Below, piece by piece: positions 39,687 through 53,128 of a stretch of DNA of 64,000 nt. The first letter of the stretch is position 1. The number at the start of each line of letters is the position of its first letter. The stretch covers positions 1,336,073-1,400,072 of the forward strand of contig NZ_KE332377.1 of the NCBI RefSeq assembly GCF_000409775.1, given 5' to 3'. The notes beneath the pieces were generated by a model. The model was not told where the DNA came from and searched no databases. It saw only the letters and a list, made by a program, of their open reading frames with translations. The stretch comes from Litchfieldella anticariensis FP35 = DSM 16096. Lineage in GTDB: Bacteria > Pseudomonadota > Gammaproteobacteria > Pseudomonadales > Halomonadaceae. Made by a program: the position numbers and the translations under genes.

Positions 39687-40910
39687 TTAAAATTCCACGC
39701 CGTCGATCTTGGCCACCGTCAGGATATCCTTGTCACCACGCCCGGACAGATTGACGATGATGTGCTGATCGGTGCGCATGGTCGGTGCCAACACCTTGGC
39801 ATGCGCCAGGGCATGGGCGGATTCCAGGGCCGGCATGATGCCCTCGAGACGTGTCAACTCACGAAACGCCTCGAGGACCTTGTCGTCGTTGGCGGCCACA
39901 TACTCGACCCGTCCGACGTCCTTCCACAAGGCATGTTCGGGCCCCACACCGGGATAGTCGAGCCCTGCCGAGATCGAGTGGGTATCAATGATCTGTCCAC
40001 CTTCGTCCGACATCAGGTAGGTACGGTTGCCGTGCAGTACACCTTGCGGGGCATTGGCAGTCAGCGGTGCCGCATGACGACCGGTCTCGATACCTTCGCC
40101 GCCAGCCTCGACACCGTACATCTTGACCTCTTCGTCCTCGACGAACGGGTAGAATAGCCCCATGGCGTTGGAACCGCCCCCCACACAGGCCACCAAGGCA
40201 TCAGGCAAGCGCCCGATCTGTTTGAGCGACTGCTCTCGCGCCTCGCGACCGACCACGGCGCTGAAATCGCGAACCATCATCGGATATGGGTGGGGGCCAG
40301 CAACGGTGCCGATAACGTAGAAGGTGTCGTCGACGTTGGTGACCCAGTCGCGCAACGCTTCGTTCATGGCATCCTTGAGGGTGCGCGAACCAGACTCCAC
40401 GGGAATCACCTTGGCGCCGAGTAGGTGCATGCGATAGACATTGAGCTTCTGGCGCTCGACATCCTCAGCCCCCATGTAGACCTCACACTCGAGGCCCAAC
40501 CGCGCTGCGACGGTGGCCGTGGCCACGCCATGCTGGCCAGCCCCAGTCTCGGCGATCACCCGTGGTTTGCCACTTTTCTTGGCCAGCAACGCCTGGCCAA
40601 TGGTGTTGTTCACCTTATGGGCGCCCGTATGGTTGAGGTCCTCGCGCTTGAGCCAGATCTGTGCCCCACCCAGTTGAGCCGACCAACGCTTGGCATGATA
40701 CAAGGGTGACGGGCGGCCCACGTAATGGGCCAGATCGTAGTCGAATTCCGCCTGGAAATCGGGATCTTCGCGAAGGCTCAAATAGGTCTTCTCGAGATCC
40801 TCCAGGGCGAAGCTCAACGTTTCCGAGACGAACCGGCCACCATAGGGGCCAAAATGGCCTCGTTCATCGGGCAGTCGGGTCAGGTCGCTGAACTTGGTCA
40901 CGAAAGACAC
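39687..40910 (-). CDS. trpB: Tryptophan synthase beta chain
   Basis: A 407-residue PLP enzyme that joins indole and serine to make tryptophan. The PLP lysine is Lys99 in [10 protein letters not shown], followed by the [12 protein letters not shown] substrate loop. The GGGSNAMG phosphate-binding loop is present. It is the standard TrpB1 type. It lies 19 bases downstream of trpF. Confidence 0.97.
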   Translation of the reverse strand: MSFVTKFSDLTRLPDERGHFGPYGGRFVSETLSFALEDLEKTYLSLREDPDFQAEFDYDLAHYVGRPSPLYHAKRWSAQLGGAQIWLKREDLNHTGAHKVNNTIGQALLAKKSGKPRVIAETGAGQHGVATATVAARLGLECEVYMGAEDVERQKLNVYRMHLLGAKVIPVESGSRTLKDAMNEALRDWVTNVDDTFYVIGTVAGPHPYPMMVRDFSAVVGREAREQSLKQIGRLPDALVACVGGGSNAMGLFYPFVEDEEVKMYGVEAGGEGIETGRHAAPLTANAPQGVLHGNRTYLMSDEGGQIIDTHSISAGLDYPGVGPEHALWKDVGRVEYVAANDDKVLEAFRELTRLEGIMPALESAHALAHAKVLAPTMRTDQHIIVNLSGRGDKDILTVAKIDGVEF

Positions 40911-40929
40911 CTCATAGGGTCGCTTGGTC

Positions 40930-41583
40930 TTAGGTTTTGTCCAAAAAGTCGGTCGATTGAGCTAGGAATACCTGGCGCAAAAAGTCATCGATACGCTCTG
41001 GAATCTTGATCCCGGGTGAGCGCTCGACACCGCCAGAAACATCCACTGCGAAAGGCCGCACGGTACGGATCGCCTCGGCGACATTGGCCGGGGTCAAACC
41101 TCCCGCGAGAATAACAGGTTTTGCCAGGCTTGCGGGGATTCGCGACCAGTCGAAGGTCTCACCGGTGCCGCCGGGCACGCCGGGGCGATAGGCATCGAGC
41201 AATAGTGCCTGCGCCTCTTGATAGGCGTCAGCCATGGCAGGCAGATCGAGACCATCGCGCATGCGTAAGGCCTTGATCCAGGGACGGCCAAACGAAGTGC
41301 AGAAAGCCGGCGACTCGTCACCATGGAATTGCAGCAGATCCAGGTGCGCACTGGCTCTTTCTATCAGCGTGGCCTCTTGGTCGACGAACAGCCCCACCCG
41401 GGTGACGAACGCGGGTACCCGTGCCGCCAACTCGGCCAGACGTGCTTCATCGATGGCCCGTTTGCTGCCTGGCCACAGTACGAAGCCCAAGGCATCGGCA
41501 CCCGCCGCCACCGCTGCATCGATATCGGCCTCGCGGGTCAGCCCACAAATCTTCACACGGATGCGTTGAAAACGATTCGACAT
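40930..41583 (-). CDS. trpF: Phosphoribosylanthranilate isomerase
   Basis: A 217-residue TIM barrel. The catalytic Cys lies in VKICGLTRE and the Asp in [10 protein letters not shown]. It converts phosphoribosylanthranilate to the carboxyphenylamino-deoxyribulose phosphate. ATG 41583 follows AGGAGTG and begins [14 protein letters not shown]; a GTG at 41592 would overlap truA. Position after truA and before trpBA is common in this group. Confidence 0.94.
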   Translation of the reverse strand: MSNRFQRIRVKICGLTREADIDAAVAAGADALGFVLWPGSKRAIDEARLAELAARVPAFVTRVGLFVDQEATLIERASAHLDLLQFHGDESPAFCTSFGRPWIKALRMRDGLDLPAMADAYQEAQALLLDAYRPGVPGGTGETFDWSRIPASLAKPVILAGGLTPANVAEAIRTVRPFAVDVSGGVERSPGIKIPERIDDFLRQVFLAQSTDFLDKT

Positions 41584-41588
41584 GACGA

Positions 41589-42554
41589 TCACTCCTGGCT
41601 AGAGGGCTGCTGCCTGCCGAACTCGGCCGAGCTCGCAGAAAAGTTGCGATCTGCCGCCTCCGGCTGACCACGACGATAGCGAACCCAGCGACAATCGGGC
41701 AATTCGCGCTCGCCGGTCCATTCACCGAGAAATGCCAGCAGGTTGGGCCCCAAGGGCTCACGCGGCAAGGCAAAGCGTTCGTCGTAGATCGAGTCGACGA
41801 AGTGCAGCCCACAGCCCGGCGCCGTGGCACTGGCCAGCGTGCGATCCTTCACCTCGAGCAGGTGTGCGACATAGTCTTCGCCCTGTTCGCCGCGTCCCAC
41901 GTCCACCAAGGCGCCGACGATGTTGCGGATCATGTGATGCAAAAAGGCATTGGCCTGAACGTCGATAACCACCAACGGGCCATGTCGATGCACCTCGATG
42001 AAATGCAGATGCCGCTGGGCGGTCTTCGACTGGCATCCCGCTGCCCGGAAACTGGAGAAGTCATGCTCGCCAACCAGCACCTGGGCGGCACGGTGCATGG
42101 CGGGCACATCCAGCGGATCACGACACCAGGTCGCGTTGGCCCGCTCCAATACCGGACGGCTGGATTGGTTGAGGATCACGTAGCGATAGCGACGCGCCAC
42201 CGCCATGAAGCGTGCATGAAAATCATCGGCCACCGGCACTACCCAACGCAATGCAATGTCGCGCGGCAGATTGGCATTAGCGCCGAACACCCAAGCCTTC
42301 TGCGAGCGCCCCACTGGAGCGTCGAAATGCGCCACCTGACGGGTGGCATGCACACCGGTGTCGGTACGTCCACTACAGTGCACCCTGACCGACTCTCCAG
42401 CGACCTTGCCAAGCGCTCGCTCGACTTCGGCCTGCACCGAGGGAGCATGCTTCAGACGTTGCCAACCACAGTAGGCGCTACCGTCGTATTCCACGCCAAA
42501 GGCCAAGCGGCCGGTAAGGCGTTGTGTATCATCGAGACGCTCGAACAGGGACAT
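41589..42554 (-). CDS. truA: tRNA pseudouridine(38-40) synthase
   Basis: A 321-residue enzyme that modifies the tRNA anticodon stem-loop. The catalytic Asp is Asp65 in CSGRTDTGVHA. The FLHHMIRNIVG motif is typical of TruA. The C-terminal 40 residues are unlike the core and look extended. In related genomes a fimV-like gene often lies between asd and truA; here there is only a terminator and about 250 bases. Confidence 0.94.
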   Translation of the reverse strand: MSLFERLDDTQRLTGRLAFGVEYDGSAYCGWQRLKHAPSVQAEVERALGKVAGESVRVHCSGRTDTGVHATRQVAHFDAPVGRSQKAWVFGANANLPRDIALRWVVPVADDFHARFMAVARRYRYVILNQSSRPVLERANATWCRDPLDVPAMHRAAQVLVGEHDFSSFRAAGCQSKTAQRHLHFIEVHRHGPLVVIDVQANAFLHHMIRNIVGALVDVGRGEQGEDYVAHLLEVKDRTLASATAPGCGLHFVDSIYDERFALPREPLGPNLLAFLGEWTGERELPDCRWVRYRRGQPEAADRNFSASSAEFGRQQPSSQE

Positions 42555-42760
42555 GGGCTCAATCGGGTTGTACTGCGCGATCGGATCCCGCGTTTTCGCT
42601 TGGAGCGTTTACTCCGAAGAAACGGCGGGTCCCTTATTATCCAGATGCAACGGCTCGAACGCCACCTTCGCGACCTCTAACGGAATGCCATGCTACGTCG
42701 AAGCAGCATTCCAGCCACTGTTGGGAACACGGTCGCGAAAGCGAACGCATGCCCAAAACG

Positions 42761-42787
42761 CGAAACGCCTCCAAGGGAGGCGTTTCG
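42761..42787 (-). terminator. Terminator after asd
   Basis: Perfect 12-bp stem (arms 42761-42772 and 42776-42787, CGAAACGCCTCC type) with a three-base loop, then CGCGTTTT on the minus strand. It lies between the asd stop at 42813 and truA. Confidence 0.78.
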
Positions 42788-42812
42788 AATCATACGGCAT
42801 TGGCGCCTTCAA

Positions 42813-43925
42813 TTACTGCTCACGCAGAATCCGCAACATGCGCTTGAGCGGCTCAGCGGCCCCCCACAGAAGCTGATCACCTACAGTAAAGGCTGACAGG
42901 TATTCACCACCCATTGCCATCTTACGCAGGCGCCCTACCGGAATATCCATGGTACCGGTCACGGCAGCCGGCGTCAGGCCGGCAAGCGTGGCTTCCTTAT
43001 CGTTGGGAATCACCTTGACCCAGTCGTTATGCTTGGCGATGCGATCCTCGATCTCATCTATCGGCACATCACGCTTGAGCTTGATGGTGAACGCTTGACT
43101 GTGGGAACGCATGGCACCGATCCGTACACACAAGCCATCGATGGGCACCGGGTTATCGCTGCGACCAAGGATCTTGTTGGACTCGACGCTGCCCTTCCAT
43201 TCTTCCTTGCTCTGGCCATTCTCCATGGCCTTGTCGATCCATGGCAACAGACCACCGGCCAGTGGCGCACCGAAGTTCTCGATCGGGAAATCACCGCCGC
43301 GCATTGCCTGGGAAACCTTGCGATCGATTTCCAGGATGGCGCTTGCCGGGTTGCTCAGTTCGTGTTGTACGGAATCACGCAGTGACCCCATCTGACTCAA
43401 CAGCTCACGCATGTGCTTGGCACCAGAGCCGGAAGCGGCCTGGTAGGTCATGGAAGTCATCCATTCGATCAGGTCGGCTTCGAACAGCCCCCCCAAGCCC
43501 AACAGCATCAAGCTGACGGTACAGTTGCCACCAACGAAGGTCTTGCCACCTTTGGCCAATTGGGCATCGATGACATGGCGGTTGACCGGGTCGAGAACGA
43601 TGGTCGACTCGCCTGCCATGCGCAGGGTGCTGGCGGCATCGATCCAATAGCCTTTCCAGCCGGACTGACGCAGATCCTGATAGACCTTATCGGTGTAGTC
43701 ACCGCCCTGACAGGTCACGATGACATCCAGTGTCTTGAGTTCAACCAGGTCGAAAGCATCCTTGAGCGGGGGTACGTCCACACCGATGTCGGGGCCCGGC
43801 TGACCGGCCTGGGAGGTGGTAAAGAACACCGGCTCGATGCCAGCGAAGTCGTTGTCCTCCACCATGCGCTGCATGAGCACGGAGCCCACCATGCCACGCC
43901 AACCGACAAAACCGACTTTCAACAT
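42813..43925 (-). CDS. asd: Aspartate-semialdehyde dehydrogenase
   Basis: A 370-residue NADPH enzyme in the lysine, threonine and methionine pathway. The N-terminal nucleotide-binding [13 protein letters not shown] is present. The catalytic Cys is Cys135 in [11 protein letters not shown]. The [14 protein letters not shown] motif marks the gammaproteobacterial branch. Start 43925 is fixed by CAGGAGG; the frame extends 186 bases upstream inside leuB without support. It follows leuB by 34 bases. Confidence 0.96.
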   Translation of the reverse strand: MLKVGFVGWRGMVGSVLMQRMVEDNDFAGIEPVFFTTSQAGQPGPDIGVDVPPLKDAFDLVELKTLDVIVTCQGGDYTDKVYQDLRQSGWKGYWIDAASTLRMAGESTIVLDPVNRHVIDAQLAKGGKTFVGGNCTVSLMLLGLGGLFEADLIEWMTSMTYQAASGSGAKHMRELLSQMGSLRDSVQHELSNPASAILEIDRKVSQAMRGGDFPIENFGAPLAGGLLPWIDKAMENGQSKEEWKGSVESNKILGRSDNPVPIDGLCVRIGAMRSHSQAFTIKLKRDVPIDEIEDRIAKHNDWVKVIPNDKEATLAGLTPAAVTGTMDIPVGRLRKMAMGGEYLSAFTVGDQLLWGAAEPLKRMLRILREQ

Positions 43926-43959
43926 GTGAAGTCCTCCTGAAATTTGAGTGAACCCGTCA

Positions 43960-45039
43960 TTATACATGACGGAACGCGGCCAGTACGGCATCGCCCATCT
44001 CGGAGGTGGAGACCCTACGGGTCCCAGGATAGGCGATATCGGCGGTGCGCAGACCGTCGTCGAGTACCTTGCCGACCGCGCCTTCGATACGCTCGGCCAG
44101 TTCGGGCTCATCGAGCGAATAGCGCAGCATCATGGCGACCGACAGAATGGTAGCGAGCGGGTTGGCGAGGTTCTGACCCGCGATGTCCGGCGCACTACCG
44201 TGGCACGGTTCGTACATCCCTTGCCCGCTTTCGTTGAGCGAGGCCGAAGGCAGCATACCGATAGAGCCGGTCAGCATGGCCGCAGCATCCGAGAGGATGT
44301 CGCCGAACATGTTGCCGGTGACGATGACGTCGAACTGCTTGGGAGCACGCACCAACTGCATGGCGGCGTTATCGACGTACATGTGCGAAAGCTCGACATC
44401 CGGGTATTCCGGCGCCAGGCGCTCCATGATCTCGCGCCACAGGATAGTGACCTCGAGCACATTGGCCTTGTCCACCGAGCACAGTTTCTTGTTGCGCTTG
44501 CGGGCCATCTCGAAGGCCACACGACCGATGCGCTCGATCTCGGCCTCCGAATAGATGTAGGTATTGAAGCCCACACGCTGGCCATTGCGCTCTTCAATAC
44601 CACGTGGCTGGCCGAAATAGATACCACCGGTCAATTCGCGCACGATCATGATATCGAGCCCAGAGACCACCTCGGGCTTGAGACTCGAAGCTTCCGCGAG
44701 TTGGGGGTAGAGAATGGCGGGGCGCAGATTGCCGAACAAGCCGAGATGCTTGCGCAACCCCAATAGTCCCTTTTCGGGACGTTTGGCCAGATCCTCGATC
44801 TTGTCCCACTTCGGCCCTCCTACGGCCCCCAGCAGGATGGCATCGGAGGCCTTGGCCTTGGCCAATGTCGTCTCGGGCAACGGCTCGCCATGCGCGTCAT
44901 AGGCAGCGCCACCGACCAAAGCCTCGTCGACGGTCACATCCAGCCCCCGCTCCTGGCAGGCCTCCAGCACCTTGACCGCTTCGCGGGTAATTTCCGGGCC
45001 AATACCGTCGCCCGGTAGAACGAGAATCTTGCGGCTCAT
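43960..45039 (-). CDS. leuB: 3-isopropylmalate dehydrogenase
   Basis: A 359-residue NAD+-dependent decarboxylating dehydrogenase of the leucine pathway. The [10 protein letters not shown] motif is N-terminal. The substrate Arg residues lie in the [14 protein letters not shown] segment, the Lys in SVDKANVLE, and the metal-binding Asp residues in the [12 protein letters not shown] region. The NAD-binding [14 protein letters not shown] is present. The start 45039 fits the family; the longer frame to 45150 has no similarity. Confidence 0.96.
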   Translation of the reverse strand: MSRKILVLPGDGIGPEITREAVKVLEACQERGLDVTVDEALVGGAAYDAHGEPLPETTLAKAKASDAILLGAVGGPKWDKIEDLAKRPEKGLLGLRKHLGLFGNLRPAILYPQLAEASSLKPEVVSGLDIMIVRELTGGIYFGQPRGIEERNGQRVGFNTYIYSEAEIERIGRVAFEMARKRNKKLCSVDKANVLEVTILWREIMERLAPEYPDVELSHMYVDNAAMQLVRAPKQFDVIVTGNMFGDILSDAAAMLTGSIGMLPSASLNESGQGMYEPCHGSAPDIAGQNLANPLATILSVAMMLRYSLDEPELAERIEGAVGKVLDDGLRTADIAYPGTRRVSTSEMGDAVLAAFRHV

Positions 45040-45206
45040 GCGTCTTGGCTCTCTTGCTAGCGATTTATCCAGCGATTCTACGACGAAGGCCACCTTGCGG
45101 TTGCCTCCAATGAAAATGGCGCTTTCCTTGCGCGATCGCCCGAAGGGCATTCCTTACTGTGTCCAGCGTTGTGGTTATTGCTCTTTCATCGGCGACACCC
45201 GTGGCC

Positions 45207-45848
45207 TCAGCCTCGGAACAGCCAGGGCCGTGCCTCGCGATGACGTTGCTCAAAAGCACGGATCGCTGGCTCATCCTGCAACGTCAAGCCGATATCATCG
45301 AGCCCATTGAGCAGGCAGTGCTTGCGAAACTCGTCCACCGAGAACTCGAAGATCTCGCCCTCAGGAGTGACGATGCGCTGATGCTCGAGGTCAATGTCGA
45401 GGCTATAGCCTTCATTGGCCTCTACCGCCTTGAACAGCCGATCGACCTTTTCCTCGTCGAGAGTGATCAGCAGGATGCCGTTCTTGAACGAGTTGTTGTA
45501 GAAGATATCGGCAAAGCTCGGTGCGATCACCACACGGAAGCCGAAATCGGCCAACGCCCAGGGCGCATGCTCGCGAGAGCTACCACAACCGAAGTTGCGA
45601 CGTGCCAGCAGGATGCTAGCGCCTTGGTAGCGATCCTGGTTGAGTATGAAGTCCGGATTGAGTGAACGCTTGCTGACATCCTGGCCGGGATAACCCTCAT
45701 CCAGATAGCGCAACTCATCGAACAGATTGACACCGAAGCCGGTACGCTTGATCGACTTCAGGAATTGCTTGGGAATGATCAGGTCAGTATCGACGTTGGC
45801 ACGATCGAGCGGCGCCACAAGGCCCTGATGACGTTCGAATTTCTGCAT
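45207..45848 (-). CDS. leuD: 3-isopropylmalate dehydratase small subunit
   Basis: A 213-residue swivel-domain subunit. The N-terminal [16 protein letters not shown] and the [13 protein letters not shown] active-site loop are clear. It pairs with LeuC to isomerise 2-isopropylmalate to 3-isopropylmalate. It starts three bases after leuC. Between its stop and the leuB start lies a gap of about 167 bases. Confidence 0.97.
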   Translation of the reverse strand: MQKFERHQGLVAPLDRANVDTDLIIPKQFLKSIKRTGFGVNLFDELRYLDEGYPGQDVSKRSLNPDFILNQDRYQGASILLARRNFGCGSSREHAPWALADFGFRVVIAPSFADIFYNNSFKNGILLITLDEEKVDRLFKAVEANEGYSLDIDLEHQRIVTPEGEIFEFSVDEFRKHCLLNGLDDIGLTLQDEPAIRAFEQRHREARPWLFRG

Positions 45849-45851
45849 ACT

Positions 45852-47297
45852 TCAGACCTCCTCGGGCTGGGTAGCGTCTTTCAGCTGACGCACATCGACA
45901 AAGTGACCAGCGATCGCGGCGGCAGCAGCCATCGCCGGGCTGACCAAGTGGGTACGCCCACCGTAACCCTGGCGTCCTTCGAAGTTGCGGTTCGAGGTGG
46001 AAGCACAGTGCTCGCCTGGATCCAGCTTGTCGGCATTCATCGCCAAGCACATCGAGCAGCCCGGCTCGCGCCATTCGAAGCCGGCCTCGAGGAAGATCTG
46101 ATCGAGCCCCTCGGCTTCGGCTTGGCGCTTCACCAGCCCTGACCCCGGTACTACCATAGCCAGTTTGATACTGTCAGCGACCTTGTTGCCCTTAGCCACC
46201 TTCGCCGCTTCGCGCAGGTCCTCGATTCGCGAGTTGGTGCAGGAACCGATGAAGACCTTGTCGAGACGGATATCGGTGATCTTCTGTTTCGGCGCCAACC
46301 CCATATACTCCAGCGCGCGAAGGTAACCGCGCTTGACAGTGTCGTCGGCGACAGCATCGGGATCGGGTACTTCTCCAGAAATGTTGGTCACCATCTCGGG
46401 GCTGGTACCCCACGACACTTGGGGCTCGATCTCGGCGGCGTCTATCTCGACTACCTTGTCGAACACAGCATCGTCGTCGGAGACCAGATTGTGCCAATCG
46501 GCTACCGCGGCTTCCCACTGCTCGGCGGTGGGTGCAAATGGGCGGTTGCGCAGGTACTCGATGGTGATGTCGTCGACACCGATCAGTCCCACCCGTGCGC
46601 CAGCCTCGATGGCCATGTTGCACACCGTCATGCGGCCTTCCATCGACAGGTCGCGGATGGCACTACCGGCAAACTCGATGGCATAGCCAGTTCCACCGGC
46701 AGTCCCGATGCGGCCGATCACCGCCAGTACGATATCCTTGGCCGTCACACCGGTACCAAGCTTGCCTTCGACCCGGACCTGCATGTTCTTCATCTTCTGC
46801 GCCAACAGGCACTGGGTTGCCAACACGTGCTCGACTTCGGAGGTGCCGATGCCGTGAGCCAGCGCCGCAAAGGCTCCATGGGTAGCGGTATGCGAATCGC
46901 CACATACCACGGTCATCCCTGGCAAGGTGGCCCCCTGCTCGGGCCCTACCACGTGGACGATGCCCTGGCGAGCGTCGTTGATACGGAACTCCTCGATACC
47001 GAAGGCTTCACAGTTGTCGTCGAGCGTCTGCACCTGGATCAGCGACACCGGATCCTTGATCCCGGTGTTGCCCTCGGCACGCTCGACCAAGGTGGTCGGC
47101 ACGTTATGGTCGGGGGTCGCCAGGTTGGCATCCAGACGCCAGGGCTTACGACCCGCCAGGCGCAAGCCTTCGAAAGCCTGCGGCGATGTCACTTCGTGCA
47201 GCAATTGCCGATCGATATAGATCAAGGCGGTACCGTCGTCGCGCTCCTTCACCAGGTGCTGCGACCACAACTTGTCATAAAGCGTCTGGCCTGCCAT
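45852..47297 (-). CDS. leuC: 3-isopropylmalate dehydratase large subunit
   Basis: A 481-residue aconitase-type subunit with a 4Fe-4S cluster. The iron-sulfur cysteines lie in FIGSCTNSR and CSMCLAMN. The [17 protein letters not shown] motif is present. The ribosome-binding site is GGGAGGAAA. It is first in leuCDB, divergent from a LysR gene, with a palindrome in between that fits an activator site. Confidence 0.97.
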   Translation of the reverse strand: MAGQTLYDKLWSQHLVKERDDGTALIYIDRQLLHEVTSPQAFEGLRLAGRKPWRLDANLATPDHNVPTTLVERAEGNTGIKDPVSLIQVQTLDDNCEAFGIEEFRINDARQGIVHVVGPEQGATLPGMTVVCGDSHTATHGAFAALAHGIGTSEVEHVLATQCLLAQKMKNMQVRVEGKLGTGVTAKDIVLAVIGRIGTAGGTGYAIEFAGSAIRDLSMEGRMTVCNMAIEAGARVGLIGVDDITIEYLRNRPFAPTAEQWEAAVADWHNLVSDDDAVFDKVVEIDAAEIEPQVSWGTSPEMVTNISGEVPDPDAVADDTVKRGYLRALEYMGLAPKQKITDIRLDKVFIGSCTNSRIEDLREAAKVAKGNKVADSIKLAMVVPGSGLVKRQAEAEGLDQIFLEAGFEWREPGCSMCLAMNADKLDPGEHCASTSNRNFEGRQGYGGRTHLVSPAMAAAAAIAGHFVDVRQLKDATQPEEV

Positions 47298-47351
47298 CGG
47301 TTTCCTCCCTTGGGGCTTTATTCGCCAGGCCCCTTGTTCATCGTGTCAACG

Positions 47352-47380
47352 AGAGTAAAATCCGAAACCCATAAAAGCAA
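47352..47380 (-). promoter_or_regulatory. Candidate leuC promoter
   Basis: TTGCTT (47380-47375) and TACTCT (47357-47352) on the minus strand, 17 bases apart. Both boxes are weak, as expected for an activator-dependent promoter. The estimated start, near 47345, is about 48 bases upstream of leuC. Confidence 0.35.
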
Positions 47381-47393
47381 TTCATGTTATTTA

Positions 47394-47424
47394 TTCTTTG
47401 AATTCCAAATTGGAATACAAAGAA
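47394..47424. promoter_or_regulatory. 31-base near-perfect palindrome, LysR-type operator
   Basis: Arms 47394-47408 (TTCTTTGAATTCCAA) and 47410-47424 pair with one mismatch about a central A. It contains T-N11-A in TTCCAAATTGGAA, the LysR box form. The centre is about 64 bases upstream of the estimated leuC start, which is the standard LysR-type recognition position, and about 40 bases from the lysR start. Confidence 0.65.
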
Positions 47425-47449
47425 TTTTGCTATCTCCAGGATCAGAACC

Positions 47450-48343
47450 ATGGACACGCAAAGTCTGCAGGCCTTCCTCGCCGTCGCCGATAGCAGTTCC
47501 TTCTCGCAGGCCGGTGAGCACCTCCACCTGACCCAACCGGCGGTGAGCAAACGCATCGCCACCTTGGAGGATCAGGTAGGCACCAAGCTCTTCGATCGCA
47601 TCGGCAGGCGTGTCACCCTCACCGAGGCCGGACATCTCCTGTTACCGCGTGCCCGCCAGATTCTGGTGATGGTCGACGACAGCCGTCGGGCACTCTCAAA
47701 CCTGGCCGGCGACGTGGCCGGTAGTCTGACCATGGCCACTAGTCATCATATCGGTCTACACCGCTTGCCGCCGCTGCTCAAGGCGTACACCCAGACCCAT
47801 CCCGAGGTGCGTATGGACATGCGCTTCCTGGACTCTGAACAAGCTTATCAGGGCGTGTTGGATGGCGATCTGGAAATCGCCGTGGTGACGCTCGCCCCGA
47901 CGCCCGACCCTCAGTTGACTGTAGTTCCGGTGTGGATCGACCGCTTGCGCTTCGTGTGTGGCCACGACCACCCGCTCGCCTCGCTCGATCCTCTGCCACT
48001 GACGACGCTATCACGCTTCGATGCGGTATTGCCGGGCCATTTGACCTTCACCCGCGGCATCGTGGTCGACACTTTCGCCCGCGATGGCCTCAAGGTAAAC
48101 GTGGCACTGTCCACCAACTATCTCGAGACATTGAAGATGATGGTTGCCATCGGCCTCGGCTGGAGCGTGTTGCCGGAAACCCTGATCGACGAGGAAGTTC
48201 ATGTGTTGCCCATCGAGCACCGCCCCATCGAGCGCCCCTTGGGCTATCTGGTGCACAAGAGCCGCACGCTTTCGAACGCCGCCCGCTCGATGCTGGAAAT
48301 GCTAGACGAGGCGCGTACGCCGGAAGCCCGGACATGGCAGTGA
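47450..48343 (+). CDS. LysR-family regulator divergent from leuCDB
   Basis: A 297-residue regulator. The N-terminal winged helix-turn-helix (1-65) includes LQAFLAVADSSSFSQAGEHL and QPAVSKRIATLE. The effector domain occupies residues 90-290. Its place opposite leuC and the operator between them suggest control of leucine synthesis with 2-isopropylmalate or a similar ligand, as for other LeuO/LysR-type leu regulators; the ligand is inferred. A small hairpin overlaps its stop codon. Confidence 0.9.
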   Translation: MDTQSLQAFLAVADSSSFSQAGEHLHLTQPAVSKRIATLEDQVGTKLFDRIGRRVTLTEAGHLLLPRARQILVMVDDSRRALSNLAGDVAGSLTMATSHHIGLHRLPPLLKAYTQTHPEVRMDMRFLDSEQAYQGVLDGDLEIAVVTLAPTPDPQLTVVPVWIDRLRFVCGHDHPLASLDPLPLTTLSRFDAVLPGHLTFTRGIVVDTFARDGLKVNVALSTNYLETLKMMVAIGLGWSVLPETLIDEEVHVLPIEHRPIERPLGYLVHKSRTLSNAARSMLEMLDEARTPEARTWQ

Positions 48344-48361
48344 GCAAGCGAATCGCTTGCT
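48343..48361 (+). terminator. Short hairpin at the lysR stop
   Basis: AGCAAGCG, three bases, then CGCTTGCT. It overlaps the TGA of the LysR gene. There is no T-run beyond TTG, so the next gene may still be read. Confidence 0.4.
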
Positions 48362-48418
48362 TGTCGGACATGACAAGGTTGCCTAGGATGCTAACTTTTA
48401 GCTTGGAATCCTCTTCTC

Positions 48419-49765
48419 ATGCCTAGCAAGGACACGCTCAGCACCGACACCAGCTTCGATACGGGCACCTCTTCACGTCAGATGGTGGCGGGCATCGCGA
48501 TCCTTGTCGGCTTGCTGCTGCAGATTTCGCAATTCGCCAACGCCCCGCTCAATCCCGATCTGATCGGTTATGCGTTCTGGCTGGCGGCACTGTTGCTGTG
48601 GCGCGACCTCGACCCGCGTACTCGACTCCAAGCCGGGGGGCTTTCTGTCATCGGCCTGGCACTGCTCGCCATCAGTCAATTCCGCTATCGCGCCGAGATC
48701 GACTGGTTCGGCATCCTGACCGGCAACACTTATGTGGTAGCCATGCTGGTAGGGGTGAGCTTCCTCGGCCTGATCGGCGGCCGGCACGCGCCCGGCGGCG
48801 AACGCTCCAGCACTGGTGCACGTGGCGTGGTCAATACCTGGCTGAGCGTCCATCTGCTTGGCGCCATCCTCAATCTGTCGTCGGTATTCATGGTCGGCGA
48901 TCACATCAGGGCTCGTGGCCGGCTGGAAACGGCACAGCTATTGACTCTCAACCGCGGCCTGTCGAGCGCCGCTTTCTGGTCGCCGTTCTTCGCCTCGATG
49001 GGGGTGGCGATGAGCGTGGCACCGGACATGGCCTACGCTGGCGTCCTGATTTTCGGCCTGCCGCTGGCAGTGTTGGCCGGTCTGATCACCCGTCTCGAGA
49101 TACCCCACCGTTTCGCCCTCGAGGACACCCAAGGTTTCACACTGTCACCGGCCAGCCTGTTGTTGCCGGTGGCGATGGCTGCGCTGGTGATGCTGTTCCA
49201 CTACGTCATCACGCCCTCGCTTTCCATCGTCAGCATCATCACTTTCCTGATCCCTGCCGTGGCACTGCTGATCAACCTGCCCCACGGCTTGTCCTGGCCC
49301 GTGCGACGTACCCTGCAACATGCTCGTACTCGACTGCCGGCCATGCGCGGCGAGGTCACGTTATTCCTATCCGCGGGATTGTTCACGCTGGGGTTATCGA
49401 CTTTCACTCAGGCAGCCACCGGGAACCAGTGGGTGCTGTTCGATGAGTTCGGCGCGCTCGAGGCATCGATCAGTTACGTGGCGATCGTGATCAGTGCCGT
49501 CGCGGGGCTACACCCAATCATCGGTGTCTCGGCACTGGCCTCGATGCTCGACCTCGACACCACCAACCATACGTTGCTGGGGTTCGTGTCACTCGCCGCC
49601 TGGGGAGTGGGGGCCGCTATCGGCCCCCTATCGGGTATCAATCTGTCACTGCAGGGGCGCTACGGCATCAACGGCTATCGCCTGATGAAGCTCAATATCC
49701 CCTACGCCCTGATGATGTCGTGCCTGGTATTCGCTGCCATTGCGTTAATGGACGCCGTCTTGTAG
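48419..49765 (+). CDS. Unrecognised 12-segment membrane protein
   Basis: A 448-residue protein with about twelve hydrophobic segments and an N-terminal Ser/Thr-rich cytosolic stretch (1-22). It looks like a transporter: a re-entrant-like GVSALASMLDLDTTN segment and a conserved-looking GAAIGPLSGINLSLQGRYGINGY near the C-terminus. I do not recognise the family. It starts 75 bases after the LysR gene on the same strand, and could be co-transcribed. It is convergent with the DUF1451 gene. The segment SPFFASMGVAMSVAPDMAYAG recalls permeases that carry organic acids, but this is weak. Confidence 0.65.
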   Translation: MPSKDTLSTDTSFDTGTSSRQMVAGIAILVGLLLQISQFANAPLNPDLIGYAFWLAALLLWRDLDPRTRLQAGGLSVIGLALLAISQFRYRAEIDWFGILTGNTYVVAMLVGVSFLGLIGGRHAPGGERSSTGARGVVNTWLSVHLLGAILNLSSVFMVGDHIRARGRLETAQLLTLNRGLSSAAFWSPFFASMGVAMSVAPDMAYAGVLIFGLPLAVLAGLITRLEIPHRFALEDTQGFTLSPASLLLPVAMAALVMLFHYVITPSLSIVSIITFLIPAVALLINLPHGLSWPVRRTLQHARTRLPAMRGEVTLFLSAGLFTLGLSTFTQAATGNQWVLFDEFGALEASISYVAIVISAVAGLHPIIGVSALASMLDLDTTNHTLLGFVSLAAWGVGAAIGPLSGINLSLQGRYGINGYRLMKLNIPYALMMSCLVFAAIALMDAVL

Positions 49766-49770
49766 ACCGT

Positions 49771-50286
49771 TCAAGCTTCCGACACCCGTGAGAAGTAACG
49801 GTGGCCACATTGGTGGCACGGTTCGAGCCGCGTTACGCTTTGCAATTCGACTTGCGCTCCGCAGTGCACGCAGGCCATACGCCCAGGGGCGGCAATCTCT
49901 CCCTCACAGTAATCGGCTTGGGCAGCTTCCAGGTCGTCGTCCAGGCGCGCCTTGTCGACGATTGAGCGGTCGGCGATCGAGAACAGGGCATCCGTCACTT
50001 TACGTGACAACACCGACAAGTCGATCCCCAACCAACTGGCCACTCCCTCACCACCAGCCGCCAGATAGCGGCGCATATCCTTGAGATCGCGCTCGACCCA
50101 AGCGCGCAACAGCGACAACTCATCCTTGGTGAACTCCTCCAGTTCGGCCTCGAATTCCACCGCTTCGTCGAGGTCCTTCTGCAAGTTTTCCCATGACAAC
50201 TCGTCCGCGCCCTCCTTCAGGCGCGACAGCACGCGCTCATAGCCTTGGCGCATCCGATGTTCGCGTTGTTCCCTGTTCTCGCTCAT
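49771..50286 (-). CDS. DUF1451 zinc-ribbon protein
   Basis: A 171-residue protein of the YbeL/DUF1451 type. The N-terminal 100 residues are helical and acidic (KEGADELSWENLQKDLDEA). The C-terminal zinc ribbon uses CVHCG and CHQCGHRYF. ATG 50286 follows AGGAGAAC and begins MSENREQREHRMRQGYERV; the longer frame to 50361 lacks support. The function is unknown. It diverges from leuS. Confidence 0.88.
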   Translation of the reverse strand: MSENREQREHRMRQGYERVLSRLKEGADELSWENLQKDLDEAVEFEAELEEFTKDELSLLRAWVERDLKDMRRYLAAGGEGVASWLGIDLSVLSRKVTDALFSIADRSIVDKARLDDDLEAAQADYCEGEIAAPGRMACVHCGAQVELQSVTRLEPCHQCGHRYFSRVSEA

Positions 50287-50365
50287 GACGTTCTCCTGAT
50301 TCCAGCCTGGCCACGGAGCCCCTACCTGCAAGCGCCCCACTGCGGTATGCTTAGTCACCATTTAG

Positions 50366-53098
<2,733 letters not shown>

Positions 53099-53128
53099 TT
53101 CAACGTGCTAGTGCAAGGGAAACGCCCC

